NCBI RefSeq assembly: GCF_003347665.1
Contig: NZ_QDGA01000012.1
Span: 62,001 to 126,000 of the forward strand
DNA from: Microvirga calopogonii
GTDB lineage: Bacteria > Pseudomonadota > Alphaproteobacteria > Rhizobiales > Beijerinckiaceae
Direction of reading: 5' to 3'
Length of the DNA: 64,000 nucleotides
Positions within the stretch are counted from its first letter, which is position 1. The number at the start of each line of letters is the position of its first letter. The position numbers were made by a program, and so were the translations under genes. Under the pieces are notes generated by a model. The model had not been told where the DNA came from. It did not search any database and worked only from the letters and a program-made list of their open reading frames with translations. This document shows positions 35,833 through 44,379 of this stretch, one piece after another.

Positions 35833-38181
35833 TCAGATCACGAAGAAGTCGCTGTGGCTGAGCTTGAGGTTCTTGCTCAGCGTGGCGAACTTCACCTGCG
35901 GTTTGAAACCCGTGCCGTCCGGGTCGTAGTAAAGCGCCCCGGTACCCTTGTCGTAGACGATCCGGTCGTTCCCGTCCTTGGCGGCCTTGCCCTTCACGAA
36001 CATGTCCGACTTGAGCTTGATGCCTGTGGCCGAGCCTTTGCCGAGTTTGGTGAAGATCTTGTTCTCGAGATGAATCGAGTCGTCTCTCGGATCGAAATCG
36101 TAGATCCGATCGACGTTCTTCGTCCGGCTGAGAGATTTATCGAACACGAAGACATCCTTACCGGCGCCTCCATAGAGCCTGTCGTTCCCGGCCCCACCGG
36201 AGAGCGTGTCGTTGCCGCCCAGGCCCCTGAGGGTGTTCGTGCCGCCATGGCCGATGATGGCATTGTCCGTATCCGAGCCGGTGAGATTGGCGCTCGCTTT
36301 CGATGATACGCCCTCGAGCCTGAGAATCTCGATCTCGGCATCCGCTCTCAGCGCGTAGCTGCCGCTCGCGACCGCCGTATCGTGGCCTTCGTAAGCTGCC
36401 TCGCCGACAACGTCCCCGTTGCCGACGAAATAGGTGTCGTTGCCGCGGCCGCCCTTGAGAAGTGCGGATCCGCTGCCGGTGAAGACATCGTCGAAAGACG
36501 AACCCAGAAGGCCTTCGATCCCGATGAAGGTATCGCCCGCGCCGCCGGAGAGGTTTGCGGCCACACCCGATGAGGCCGATGCAAACGAGGCGAAATCGAA
36601 ACCTTCGCCGCCATCGAGAACATCCGTGCCGATGCTGCCGTCCAGCGTATCGTCGCCGAGACCGCCGTGCAGGATGTCGTTACCCGCGCCGCCATCGAGC
36701 CGGTTCGCGCCGGCATTGCCGGTGATCACGTTCGCCAGTTCATTGCCGGTCAGGGCGATGGAAGCTGTCCCGGTGGCCGTGAGATGCTCCACATGGGAGC
36801 TCAGGGCATGGCTGACGCTCGTCAGAACCGTGTCGATGCCCTCGTCGGCTTTCTCCACCACCTGGCCGCCGGAATGGTCGATCACGTAAGTGTCGTTGCC
36901 GCCGCCACCTTCGAGCCTGTCCACGCCAGCACCGGCATCGAAGGTGTCGTCAAAGGCGGTGCCGATGTAATGATCGTTGGCGGCGGTACCTGTCAGAACG
37001 ACTGCGTGGTCGCGCGGGTCAATGATTTGAATGCCCTGCGAGTGCCAGACGAGAATGCGCCCGTCGGCCATGAGCTGAAGTTCACGCAAATAGATGGACG
37101 CAGTCGTCGCCTCCTGGCTGACACGGACATCGTCGGCCATTCGTGTGCCGTGCCTGTCGAAGATGGCGAGATGGATTTCCAGCCCTGGCGTCCCTCCGAT
37201 CGCTCCTGTCGCTCTCTCGTAGGCCACGGCGAAGCCGCCGTTCGGGAGTGCGAGTACATCGGAATGACCGGCCGAGAGAAGATCCGGAAATGCGAGGGAC
37301 GAGACGGGCTTTGCAGCGGAGACGGGGCTGCCTTCGGCGTTGTAGACCTGGAGGAAGGTGTTGAAGTCGGGCGTTCCGGCTGCGCCTTGCTCCATCCACG
37401 TCACGACGAAGCCGCCGCCTTCAAGGCCGGTGACCTTGATCCCATCCTTGATGGGCGATGTGCTCGCCGAGATGGAGAAGGGAGTCGACAGGGTCGGCAC
37501 GCCGGTGCCGGATGGCGTGAGCACATAGCCTCTGAGGGAAGACGTGTTTTCACGCACAACGACAACGGCATTGCCATTGTCCAGGGCTGTTACATCGGTG
37601 AGAACACCTCCCGGTTCATGACCGCCAGCCAAACCAAGGTCCAGCGCTGCAAGCCGTGTACCATCCGGGCTGAACACGCGCAGATAGGCGTGGCCGTTGG
37701 CTTCGTCGCGGACGGTGATGGCCAGGGCTCCATCACCGAGTGCTGCGACGGATTCCGCATAATCCCTGGTGCCGGAGACTGGATCGAAAACCGGTTTGGG
37801 CACTCCGATCGATGCGAGATCGGCACTATAGATGCAAAGCCAGGGAGCCACGTAGGTGTTACCGGACGTGGGCGTGTTCACCGTCCACGTGATCGCGATT
37901 CGTCCATCGGGCAATTCCACTGCCATCGGATCGATCGCCGGGATCTCCAGCTTCCCGCCGATGCCTGGCAGGCCGTGATCCGGAACGTCCAGGATCTGCT
38001 CAGCCTTCAGGGAGCCGTCCGCGTTGTAGATCCAGGCCTTGAGCTTGTAATCGGGGGAAGTCCCCGTCTTTCCGAGGAACAGGAAAGTGCCGTTGCTCAG
38101 CGCCGTCATATGCGGGAACTGGATCCCTGACGGAAGCGAGAACGGAGCCCCCCAGAAAGACGGCGCGGCCATGGTAATCAT
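35833..38181 (-). CDS. Large RTX-type secreted protein with propeller-like N-terminus
   Basis: 782 residues, no signal peptide. Residues 1-390 hold repeated blades with L(A/P)(N/D)G patterns such as ALSNGTFLFLG, VELPDGRIAITW, ALGDGALAITV, ALDNGNAVVVV and ALPNGGFAVAYE, suggesting a beta-propeller. From about 397 to 675 there are RTX calcium repeats (GAGVDRLEGGGGNDTYV, LDGGAGNDILHGGLGDDTL, LSGGAGNDRLYGGAGKDVFVF). The last 100 residues (NVDRIYDF, DRIVYDKGTGALYYDPDGTG, ending FFVI) are the shared secretion-type domain. A type I secretion substrate, no exporter nearby. Start 38181 or 38172. Confidence 0.85.
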   Translation of the reverse strand: MITMAAPSFWGAPFSLPSGIQFPHMTALSNGTFLFLGKTGTSPDYKLKAWIYNADGSLKAEQILDVPDHGLPGIGGKLEIPAIDPMAVELPDGRIAITWTVNTPTSGNTYVAPWLCIYSADLASIGVPKPVFDPVSGTRDYAESVAALGDGALAITVRDEANGHAYLRVFSPDGTRLAALDLGLAGGHEPGGVLTDVTALDNGNAVVVVRENTSSLRGYVLTPSGTGVPTLSTPFSISASTSPIKDGIKVTGLEGGGFVVTWMEQGAAGTPDFNTFLQVYNAEGSPVSAAKPVSSLAFPDLLSAGHSDVLALPNGGFAVAYERATGAIGGTPGLEIHLAIFDRHGTRMADDVRVSQEATTASIYLRELQLMADGRILVWHSQGIQIIDPRDHAVVLTGTAANDHYIGTAFDDTFDAGAGVDRLEGGGGNDTYVIDHSGGQVVEKADEGIDTVLTSVSHALSSHVEHLTATGTASIALTGNELANVITGNAGANRLDGGAGNDILHGGLGDDTLDGSIGTDVLDGGEGFDFASFASASSGVAANLSGGAGDTFIGIEGLLGSSFDDVFTGSGSALLKGGRGNDTYFVGNGDVVGEAAYEGHDTAVASGSYALRADAEIEILRLEGVSSKASANLTGSDTDNAIIGHGGTNTLRGLGGNDTLSGGAGNDRLYGGAGKDVFVFDKSLSRTKNVDRIYDFDPRDDSIHLENKIFTKLGKGSATGIKLKSDMFVKGKAAKDGNDRIVYDKGTGALYYDPDGTGFKPQVKFATLSKNLKLSHSDFFVI

Positions 38182-38282
38182 CCATTACGTCGAAAGGAAA
38201 GGCGCCTCACGGCGCGGTGACGTAATGTTATGCGGAATCGACGATAGGACAACCGTCTTGTCGTAGGGAGAGGTATGGGGCC

Positions 38283-38840
38283 TTACCCGGTAAAGCGCCC
38301 GAACACCACTTTCGTCTCCCCGTAGTCCCGCCGCTCGATCTCCTCGAAACCGTCCGGCAGCGTGACTTCGGCGCCTTGCGCCTCTTCCACGATCACGAGG
38401 GCATCGGGCACGAGCCATCCGCCCTCGGCGCAGGAGCGCAGGGCTTTGGGCGCGAGGTCCTTGCCATAGGGCGGATCGCAGAAGACCACGGAGAAGGGGG
38501 CGTTGGGGGCGGCGTCTCCCATGCGGGTGGCGTCTCGGCGGAAGAGGCGGGTGGCGCCGCCGGCACCGAGGGATTCCACGTTCTCGCGGATGATGCCGCG
38601 GGACTGCGCGCCGTCGTCGACGAAGAGCGCGAAGGCGGCCCCGCGCGAAAGCGCCTCCAGCCCCAGGGCTCCGGTGCCGGCGAAGAGATCGAGCACGCGC
38701 GCGCCCTCGATGGGGTCGTCATAGCCGTGCTGAAGGATGTTGAAGAGCGTCTCGCGCAGGCGGTCCGACGTCGGCCGGATCGCGTCCGAACTCGGCCCCT
38801 TCAGCGAACGGCCGCGCCAGCGTCCGCCCACGATTCTCAT
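38283..38840 (-). CDS. rsmD: 16S rRNA (guanine966-N2)-methyltransferase
   Basis: 185 residues. The start MRIVGGRWRGRSLKGPSSDAIRPTSDRLRETLFNIL is the standard RsmD opening. SAM-binding motif I is LDLFAGTGALGLEALSRGA, and the catalytic DPPY lies in VFCDPPYGKDLA. It methylates G966 of 16S rRNA in the 30S subunit. It is downstream of rluB with a 230-bp gap carrying palindromes; many alphaproteobacteria also pair these two genes. Confidence 0.96.
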   Translation of the reverse strand: MRIVGGRWRGRSLKGPSSDAIRPTSDRLRETLFNILQHGYDDPIEGARVLDLFAGTGALGLEALSRGAAFALFVDDGAQSRGIIRENVESLGAGGATRLFRRDATRMGDAAPNAPFSVVFCDPPYGKDLAPKALRSCAEGGWLVPDALVIVEEAQGAEVTLPDGFEEIERRDYGETKVVFGRFTG

Positions 38841-38916
38841 AAGTTGGTCCCCACAATCAGAAACTCATCGGAAGCTCTCGTCCCGGAAGTTTGGATCGTA
38901 AAGTGGTGCGCATGTT

Positions 38917-39013
38917 TCCCTCCCCTTGAGGGGAGGGATTAAGGGGGGCGATCGCCTATGAAGGCGGGGCGCCGACACCCCCACCTCCAACTCCTCCCCG
39001 CAAGGGGGAGGAG
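38917..39013. repeat. Paired C-rich palindromes between rluB and rsmD
   Basis: TCCCTCCCC-ttga-GGGGAGGGA at 38917-38938 and CTCCTCCCC-gcaag-GGGGAGGAG at 38991-39013, separated by about 50 bp rich in G and C tracts. They resemble scattered short repeats of other Hyphomicrobiales and may also act as an RNA processing or weak termination site for rluB. Confidence 0.6.
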
Positions 39014-39070
39014 AGCCCCGCGCGCTTTGCAAGCCAGCGTTTCAGGATAAGGTTGGTGTTTCCTCTTGGC

Positions 39071-41143
39071 TCAACGGCGACCGCGCGGGCCGCCTTTCGA
39101 ACCGCCCTTGAAGCCTCCCTTCGAGGCCCCGCCCTTGGACGCGCCCCTGGGGCCGCCCTTGAAGCCGCCGCCCTTCGGGCCGCCGCGGGAGGGGGCGTCG
39201 CCACGCGGAGGGCCGCGACGGGGACGGTCATCGTCGCCACGGGCGCGGAACGGGCGATCACCCTGCGGCTTGCGCGGGCGGTCCTCGCCTCCCTCGCGGG
39301 AGCGGAAGGGGCGCTCACCCTGGCGGGCGCGCGGACGCTCGTCGCCCTCGGACCGGGCGCGGAAAGGCCTGTCGCCGGCCGGGCGACGTGGACGCTCGTC
39401 GTCGTGGCGCGACGGGCGCTCTCCACCCTCGCGGCCACGGCGGGCGGGAGCCGCATCGCGGTCGTCGCGACGACGCGGGCGATCCTCGCCGGCAGCGGCG
39501 CGGCCCCGGCGTGGGGCAGGCGCTTCCTCTTCCTGCGGCTGGCGCACGAGACGCTCCACGACGACCTTGCGGCCTTCGCTCGACGAGATTGCGCCGACGC
39601 GCTCGCGCTGGCGTTCTCCGCTCGCCGCGCGCGCTTCCTTCGGATCCGCGCCGCGGCGCGGAGACTTCCGGCGCGGGGCATCCTCGTCCGTCTCGCCGGC
39701 ACGCCACACGCTCGTCTTCACATCGAGGCGCGAGGGACGCTTCCTGGGCTCCTCGTCGCGCTCGAACCGGTCGCCGCCACGGCCGCGCGACGGCCGCTCC
39801 TCGTCGTCGCGGCGACGGCGCGGGCGCTCGTCGTCCCGGTCGCGGGCGAAGCGCGAGGGGCGCTCGCCGCGGTCTTCGCGGTCCTGCTTCTTGGACGAGC
39901 CGAAGGGCGCGATAGGCTCACGCACGGGGCTCTCGAAATCGACGCCTGCCTCGACGGCAAGCGCCTCTCCGAGCTGATCCCTCAGCACCTTGGTGCGCAC
40001 CTCTTCCACGAGGCCGACCTCGAGGTCGCCGAGCTGGAACGGGCCGAAGGACATGCGGATCAGGCGGTTCACCTGCATGCCGAGATGTTCGAGGATGCGC
40101 TTGATCTCGCGGTTCTTGCCCTCGCGCAGGCCCATCGTGATCCACACGTTGTCGCCCTGCATCCGGTCGAGGCGCGCCTCGATGGGCCCGTAATCGATGC
40201 CGTCGATGCTGATGCCGTCGCGGAGCTTGTCGAGGTCCGCCTGGTTGATCTCGCCATGGGCGCGCACCTTGTAGCGGCGCAGCCAGCCGGTATCCGGGTG
40301 GGCGATCACGCGGGCAAGGCCGCCGTCGTTGGTGAGCAGCAGCAGGCCTTCCGTGTTGATGTCGAGTCGGCCCACCGCCACCACGCGCGGCAGGTCCTCG
40401 GGCAGGTTGTCGAACACGGTCGGACGGCCTTCCGGATCGCGCGCCGTGGTGACGAGGCCGCGCGGCTTGTGGAAGAGCCACAGGCGCGTGCGCTCCTTGG
40501 CGGGCAGGGGCTCGCCGTCCACGGTGATCTTGTCGGCCGCCGTCACGTTGATGGCCGGGGATTCCAGCACCTGGCCGTTGAGGGTCACACGGCCTTCCGC
40601 GATCAGCACCTCCGCGTCGCGGCGGGACGCGACGCCGGCCCGGGCGATGACCTTGGCGATCCGGTCCTCGACGGGCTCCTGCGGCTCGGCCCGCACGACC
40701 GGGCTCTCCTCGCGGGCGCGGCGCGGACGGTCCTCGGCCGAGCGGTCGAAGCGGCGCGGGCGCTCGTCGCCGGCGCGGCCGCGGAAGGGTTTGTCGCCGG
40801 AAGGGCGGCTCCGGAACGGTTTGTCTCCGCCTTCGCCGCGCGGCCGGAAGGACTTCTTCTCGCCGCCTTCGAAGCGGCGGGGGCGCTCATCGTTGTCACG
40901 GCTGCGGAAGGGGCGCTCGCCACCTTCTCCGCGCGGGCGGAACGGCTTGTCACCATCGCGGCTGCGGAAGGGCCGGTCGCCGGCCTCTCGGGGCTTGCGC
41001 GGGCGGTCGTCGTCGCCTCGGGCGCGGAAGGGGCGCTCGCCGCCCTCGCGGGGCTTGCGGGGAGGCCTGTCACCCGAGGGGCGGCCACGGTCGGAGCGTC
41101 CGGAGGAACGGCCCCTGCGATTATCGTCGTTGCTGTCGGTCAT
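39071..41143 (-). CDS. rluB: 23S rRNA pseudouridine synthase with long disordered arms
   Basis: 690 residues. The catalytic part is only about 159-400: an S4 RNA-binding domain (RIAKVIARAGVASRRDAEVLI) and an RsuA-type pseudouridine synthase domain with GRLDINTEGLLLLTNDG (catalytic Asp) and NREIKRILEHLG. Flanking it are about 158 N-terminal and 290 C-terminal residues of low complexity, rich in R, G, D, E, P, with repeats like ERPFRSRDGD, RPRKPREGG and a final GG-K/R-rich tail. RluB would modify U2605. Usual length is about 250-350 aa. RluE or RluF is possible by the domain alone. Confidence 0.87.
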   Translation of the reverse strand: MTDSNDDNRRGRSSGRSDRGRPSGDRPPRKPREGGERPFRARGDDDRPRKPREAGDRPFRSRDGDKPFRPRGEGGERPFRSRDNDERPRRFEGGEKKSFRPRGEGGDKPFRSRPSGDKPFRGRAGDERPRRFDRSAEDRPRRAREESPVVRAEPQEPVEDRIAKVIARAGVASRRDAEVLIAEGRVTLNGQVLESPAINVTAADKITVDGEPLPAKERTRLWLFHKPRGLVTTARDPEGRPTVFDNLPEDLPRVVAVGRLDINTEGLLLLTNDGGLARVIAHPDTGWLRRYKVRAHGEINQADLDKLRDGISIDGIDYGPIEARLDRMQGDNVWITMGLREGKNREIKRILEHLGMQVNRLIRMSFGPFQLGDLEVGLVEEVRTKVLRDQLGEALAVEAGVDFESPVREPIAPFGSSKKQDREDRGERPSRFARDRDDERPRRRRDDEERPSRGRGGDRFERDEEPRKRPSRLDVKTSVWRAGETDEDAPRRKSPRRGADPKEARAASGERQRERVGAISSSEGRKVVVERLVRQPQEEEAPAPRRGRAAAGEDRPRRRDDRDAAPARRGREGGERPSRHDDERPRRPAGDRPFRARSEGDERPRARQGERPFRSREGGEDRPRKPQGDRPFRARGDDDRPRRGPPRGDAPSRGGPKGGGFKGGPRGASKGGASKGGFKGGSKGGPRGRR

Positions 41144-41197
41144 GGGAGCCTGATAGCAGAGGAGTTCCAGAGAAGCGAGGGTTAAGGAGCGAACCGA

Positions 41198-41677
41198 TTG
41201 ACGGATAACGCCGATCACGAACCTCTTGATCCGGGACGACCGGATCCCATGAGCGTGGCCTTCGACGAGGCCCGCGCCGCCGCCGCGCGCGGGGAGGTGC
41301 CCGTGGGCGCCGCCGTCGTCAAGGACGGCCAGGTAATTGCCTCGGCGGGCAACCGTCCGCGCGAGCTGCGGGACCCCTCGGCCCATGCGGAAATGCTCGC
41401 CATCCGCCGGGCCTGCGAGGCATTGGGCGACGAGCGGCTCTCCGGCTGCGATCTTTACGTGACTCTGGAGCCCTGCACCATGTGCGCGGGAGCGATCTCC
41501 TTCGCCCGGATCCGGCGCGTCTATTACGCGGCTTACGATCCGAAGGGCGGTGCGGTCGACAACGGTGTGCGCTTCTTCGACCAGCCCACCTGCCACCACG
41601 CCCCGGAGGTCTATGGCGGGATCCGGGAAAGCGAGGCGGGGGAGTTGCTGAAGGGATTTTTCGAGGATCGGCGCTGA
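41198..41677 (+). CDS. tadA: tRNA-specific adenosine deaminase
   Basis: 159 residues. The zinc motifs are SAHAEMLAI (HAE, with the catalytic Glu) and EPCTMCAGAI (PCxxC). The C-terminal FFDQPTCHHAPEVYGGIRESEAGELLKGFF is typical of TadA, which makes inosine at the wobble position of tRNA-Arg. The start is TTG at 41198, with AAGGAG 8 nt upstream; an ATG at 41249 is in frame but later. It diverges from rluB with a 54-bp gap. Confidence 0.95.
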   Translation: MTDNADHEPLDPGRPDPMSVAFDEARAAAARGEVPVGAAVVKDGQVIASAGNRPRELRDPSAHAEMLAIRRACEALGDERLSGCDLYVTLEPCTMCAGAISFARIRRVYYAAYDPKGGAVDNGVRFFDQPTCHHAPEVYGGIRESEAGELLKGFFEDRR

Positions 41678-41690
41678 GAGCAGGTGTGAA

Positions 41691-42383
41691 TCAGTGCCCA
41701 GGTGACAGCGCGTCCATATCCCGAACGACGTTCAGATCGACACGTCCTGAAATCCCGTCAACTCTGCCGGCATTGCGGTATTGCCAGACACTCCACTCCT
41801 TCTGGGGCGGTTTCCAGAAGAGGGAGCGGATCCAGAGCGGTCTTTCCGGCAGGATGTGCTGATAGGCATCCCAGAATTCCGGCGTGACATACAGAACGAC
41901 GGGCTTGCCCGTATGACGCTCGACAGGTTCGAGGAAGCGATCGATCTCGGCCCTGATGGCCGAGGGGGCCGGCGTGACGTTGCAGTTTCCGCCGAACTCG
42001 AGGTCCAAAGCCGCCGGGAGCGAACCTTCGTCCGTTCCAAGCGCATCGAGAAAATTCCTGGCTTGGTCGCTGCCGGGGCGGCAGAACGTGAAGAAGTGAT
42101 AGGCGCCAACTTTCAGGCCGGCAGCCTGGGCCTCTTTCCAATTCACGGCGAACCGCGTGTCGCGATGATCGCCGCCCTCGGTCGCCTTGATGAAGGCGAA
42201 GCTCACGTCGTCACGGGCCACTTTGCGCCAGTCGATCTCTTTCTGGTGGTGCGAGACGTCGATGCCGCGCATGGGATAGGCGGTACGGTCGGGCTCGTAA
42301 AACCGGATGTAGAGGATGGCGAGGGCTATGGCGCTCGCGCAGACGATTGCGGGAATGAGAAAGCTGCGGTTGAAAAGTCGCAT
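41691..42383 (-). CDS. GH25 lysozyme (N-acetylmuramidase), membrane-anchored
   Basis: 230 residues. An N-terminal helix (FLIPAIVCASAIALAILYI) anchors it, or is an uncleaved signal. The GH25 domain starts MRGIDVSHHQKEIDW and continues FAFIKATEGGDHRDTRF, GAYHFFTF and AALDLEFGG, the Asp-x-Glu catalytic motif of the family. It would cleave the glycan backbone of peptidoglycan in the periplasm. Ends 13 bp from tadA, convergent. Confidence 0.93.
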   Translation of the reverse strand: MRLFNRSFLIPAIVCASAIALAILYIRFYEPDRTAYPMRGIDVSHHQKEIDWRKVARDDVSFAFIKATEGGDHRDTRFAVNWKEAQAAGLKVGAYHFFTFCRPGSDQARNFLDALGTDEGSLPAALDLEFGGNCNVTPAPSAIRAEIDRFLEPVERHTGKPVVLYVTPEFWDAYQHILPERPLWIRSLFWKPPQKEWSVWQYRNAGRVDGISGRVDLNVVRDMDALSPGH

Positions 42384-42423
42384 GAAACGCCGCTCGTAAT
42401 GTGTTTGGACCCGCGCTCAATAA

Positions 42424-42453
42424 GAAAAGGCTTCCGGCGCGATGCCGGAAGCC
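42424..42453 (-). terminator. Terminator for the frameshifted RTX gene
   Basis: On the minus strand, stem GGCTTCCGGC / GCCGGAAGCC with a 5-nt loop is followed by TTTTCTTATT. It is 128 bp past the RTX stop and before the GH25 start. Confidence 0.85.
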
Positions 42454-42480
42454 GTGAGAATTCAAGCGGGAATGGCTTTA

Positions 42481-42580
42481 GAGCATCGGACGCAAATTCG
42501 AACTCGCGTCCGATGCTCCAAGCTTTTGTTTTCCTGCATCTTTCCACACAAAACCGGTTCCCACTTTTGCGTTCGATGCA
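42481..42580. repeat. Dispersed palindromic repeat, type B-like, copy 3
   Basis: GAGCATCGGACGC - loop - GCGTCCGATGCTC forms a first hairpin at 42481-42518. The second half, AAAACCGGTTcccacTTTTGCGTTCGATGC, matches the AAAAGTGgacCCGGTTTT segment of copy 2 in reverse. It sits between the GH25 and the RTX genes. Confidence 0.65.
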
Positions 42581-44246
42581 TTAGACCACGAAGAGGTCCT
42601 TTTCCGTCATCTTCAGCTTCTTATCGAGCGTCGCGAACTGAATCTGCTGCTGCTTTCCTGTGCCGTCGGCATCGTAGAAGAGCTTGCCGGACTTGTTGTC
42701 GTAGATGATCCGGTCCGAGCCGTCGTGAGCCTTGTTGCCGATAAAGAAGGCGTCCTTCTTGAGCTTTCCGGCCTTGAGCTTCGTGAAGATCGATTTCGCC
42801 AGGTAGATCGTGTCGTCCTTGACGTTGAAGCCGATGATCTTGTCGATGTTGGTGTTCTTCTTCTTGGCCACGGCGGAATCGAAATAGAACGAGTCCGCGC
42901 CGGCTCCTCCGCTCAAGGTATCTCGACCTAGTCCGCCGTGCAGAATGTCCGAGCCCACACCGCCTTCAAGGAAGTCGTCGCCGGCATCGCCCGAGAGTTC
43001 ATCGTCCCCGGCCCCGCCATCGAGCCTGTCGTTGCCGCCGAGACCGTTCACGTGATCATTCCCGGTCGTGCCAGTATAGAGATCGTTGTCTTGCGTCGCG
43101 GACCAAGTGGGGGTGTTGGGCATCGAGGGCGTGCTGGGATCTGCCGGGGCTGTTGTTCCCGTACTTCCGTAAACTTCGGTGACGAAAGTGGATGCGCTCA
43201 TCCAGCTGACAACGAAAGAACCGTTTGCGAGCGGAATGATGGATGGAGCTTGCTGATCTCCATCCGTTGTTCCTCCGACAGGAACAAGATCCTGAATGAC
43301 CTGACCGGCTGCAGAAACTGCCGCCACATACACATTTTCGTCCGCGCCGACCGCAGCCTGGAACGCGATGGCGAAGCCGCCGTTCGCAAGCGGAGTGACG
43401 ACAGGAGTGCCGACGAGGTCGGCACCCGGAGCAACGAAATCGATCGGTGCTCCTTGAGCTTGAATATTGGCATTGAAGGTCTGTACCCGGAAGACATGAG
43501 TTGTTCCGTTGGCGCCTCCGAGCGCGTCCCACACGGCCACGAACTTGTCGTTCCCGACGGGTGCGAAGCCGGGATGAATATCCAATGCTCCACTGGCAGT
43601 GTAAAATGTGACCCAGTCTGAGACCAGGCCTTCAGCTGTATAAGTAGCGGCAAAAAAAATCGGTTGTACCGTTGTCCGTTCTTTCCGCATAGCCCCGGAC
43701 ATATGTCCCGTTCGGCATTACAAATGTTGTATCGCTGGGATACCTGTGGTGAAAGACCGGCGGGGCAATCTGCCAAGCCCCACCATTTGGCTGCGTGAGC
43801 AGAGCGCTGTATACGGCCGCGCCGGATTCAACTGTACTCGTATAAAATACGGATGCGCCGCTGTTCGCGTTCGCGAAGACAGAAATGGATCCCGGGTCGA
43901 CGGCATCAGCGGCGCTGACACGGAGGGTGGCTCCTGCAGAATATTGGGCCTTGTCCAGGACGGTCGCTTCGATGACGCTTTGGCTCCCGCTCTCCTTCTT
44001 CCAAGTAACCACAATCCTGCCGTCGGAAAGGCGAGCCGTGTCCAATTCGGTGTATGAAACATTCGTGCCTGACGCGATCAGTTCCTGCCCCCTGATGACC
44101 GTCCCGTCCGGCTTGAGGACCGTGCGGTAAAGATGGCCACTCTGATCGCTCCAGATAGCCATGAAGTTTCCGTCGTCGAGGGCAACGAAATCGCCTTTCT
44201 TAACAGGAGTTTGGAAGTTGATCTTGTGGGGCAAGGAAACAGCCAT
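42581..44246 (-). pseudogene. RTX-type secreted protein, interrupted by a +1 frameshift in a T8 run
   Basis: Two overlapping frames form one gene. The first (44246-43632) encodes 204 residues of the propeller-like N-terminus (MAVSLPHKINFQTPVKKGDFVALDDG) and ends shortly after a run of eight Ts (43659-43652, minus strand). Skipping one T joins it to the second frame, from AATYTAEGLVSDWV on, to give about 554 residues. That part holds RTX repeats (GLGGNDRLDGGAGDDELSG, LHGGLGRDTLSGGAGAD) and the shared C-terminal domain (DRIIYDNKSGKLFYDADGTG, ending DLFVV). SD GGAG precedes the ATG by 7 nt. The interruption may be a real mutation, phase variation, or a sequencing error. Confidence 0.8.
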
Positions 44247-44260
44247 CGATAGGCTCCAGC

Positions 44261-44296
44261 AATAAAAGATTATTGAATTGATATAACATATTATTT
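44261..44296. promoter_or_regulatory. AT-rich stretch upstream of the frameshifted RTX gene
   Basis: About 36 bp of almost pure A/T (with ATTGATATAACATATTATTT) lie just before the RTX start codon at 44246. It stands out in this GC-rich DNA. A similar island precedes the RTX gene at 58403. Possibly a promoter or a site for an AT-binding silencer; which one cannot be told. Confidence 0.45.
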
Positions 44297-44379
44297 CTCG
44301 ACCGCAATTCGGCTTGTAACGAAGAAGCGTAGCAATGTGCCCTCGCAGATTCCTTTGCGTCAGGCGAACAAATAGATGC

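Noticed and set aside
38917..39013. CRISPR-like repeats in the rluB-rsmD gap
   Set aside because: Only two palindromes that differ from each other, without regular unit length; they fit dispersed C-rich palindromes.
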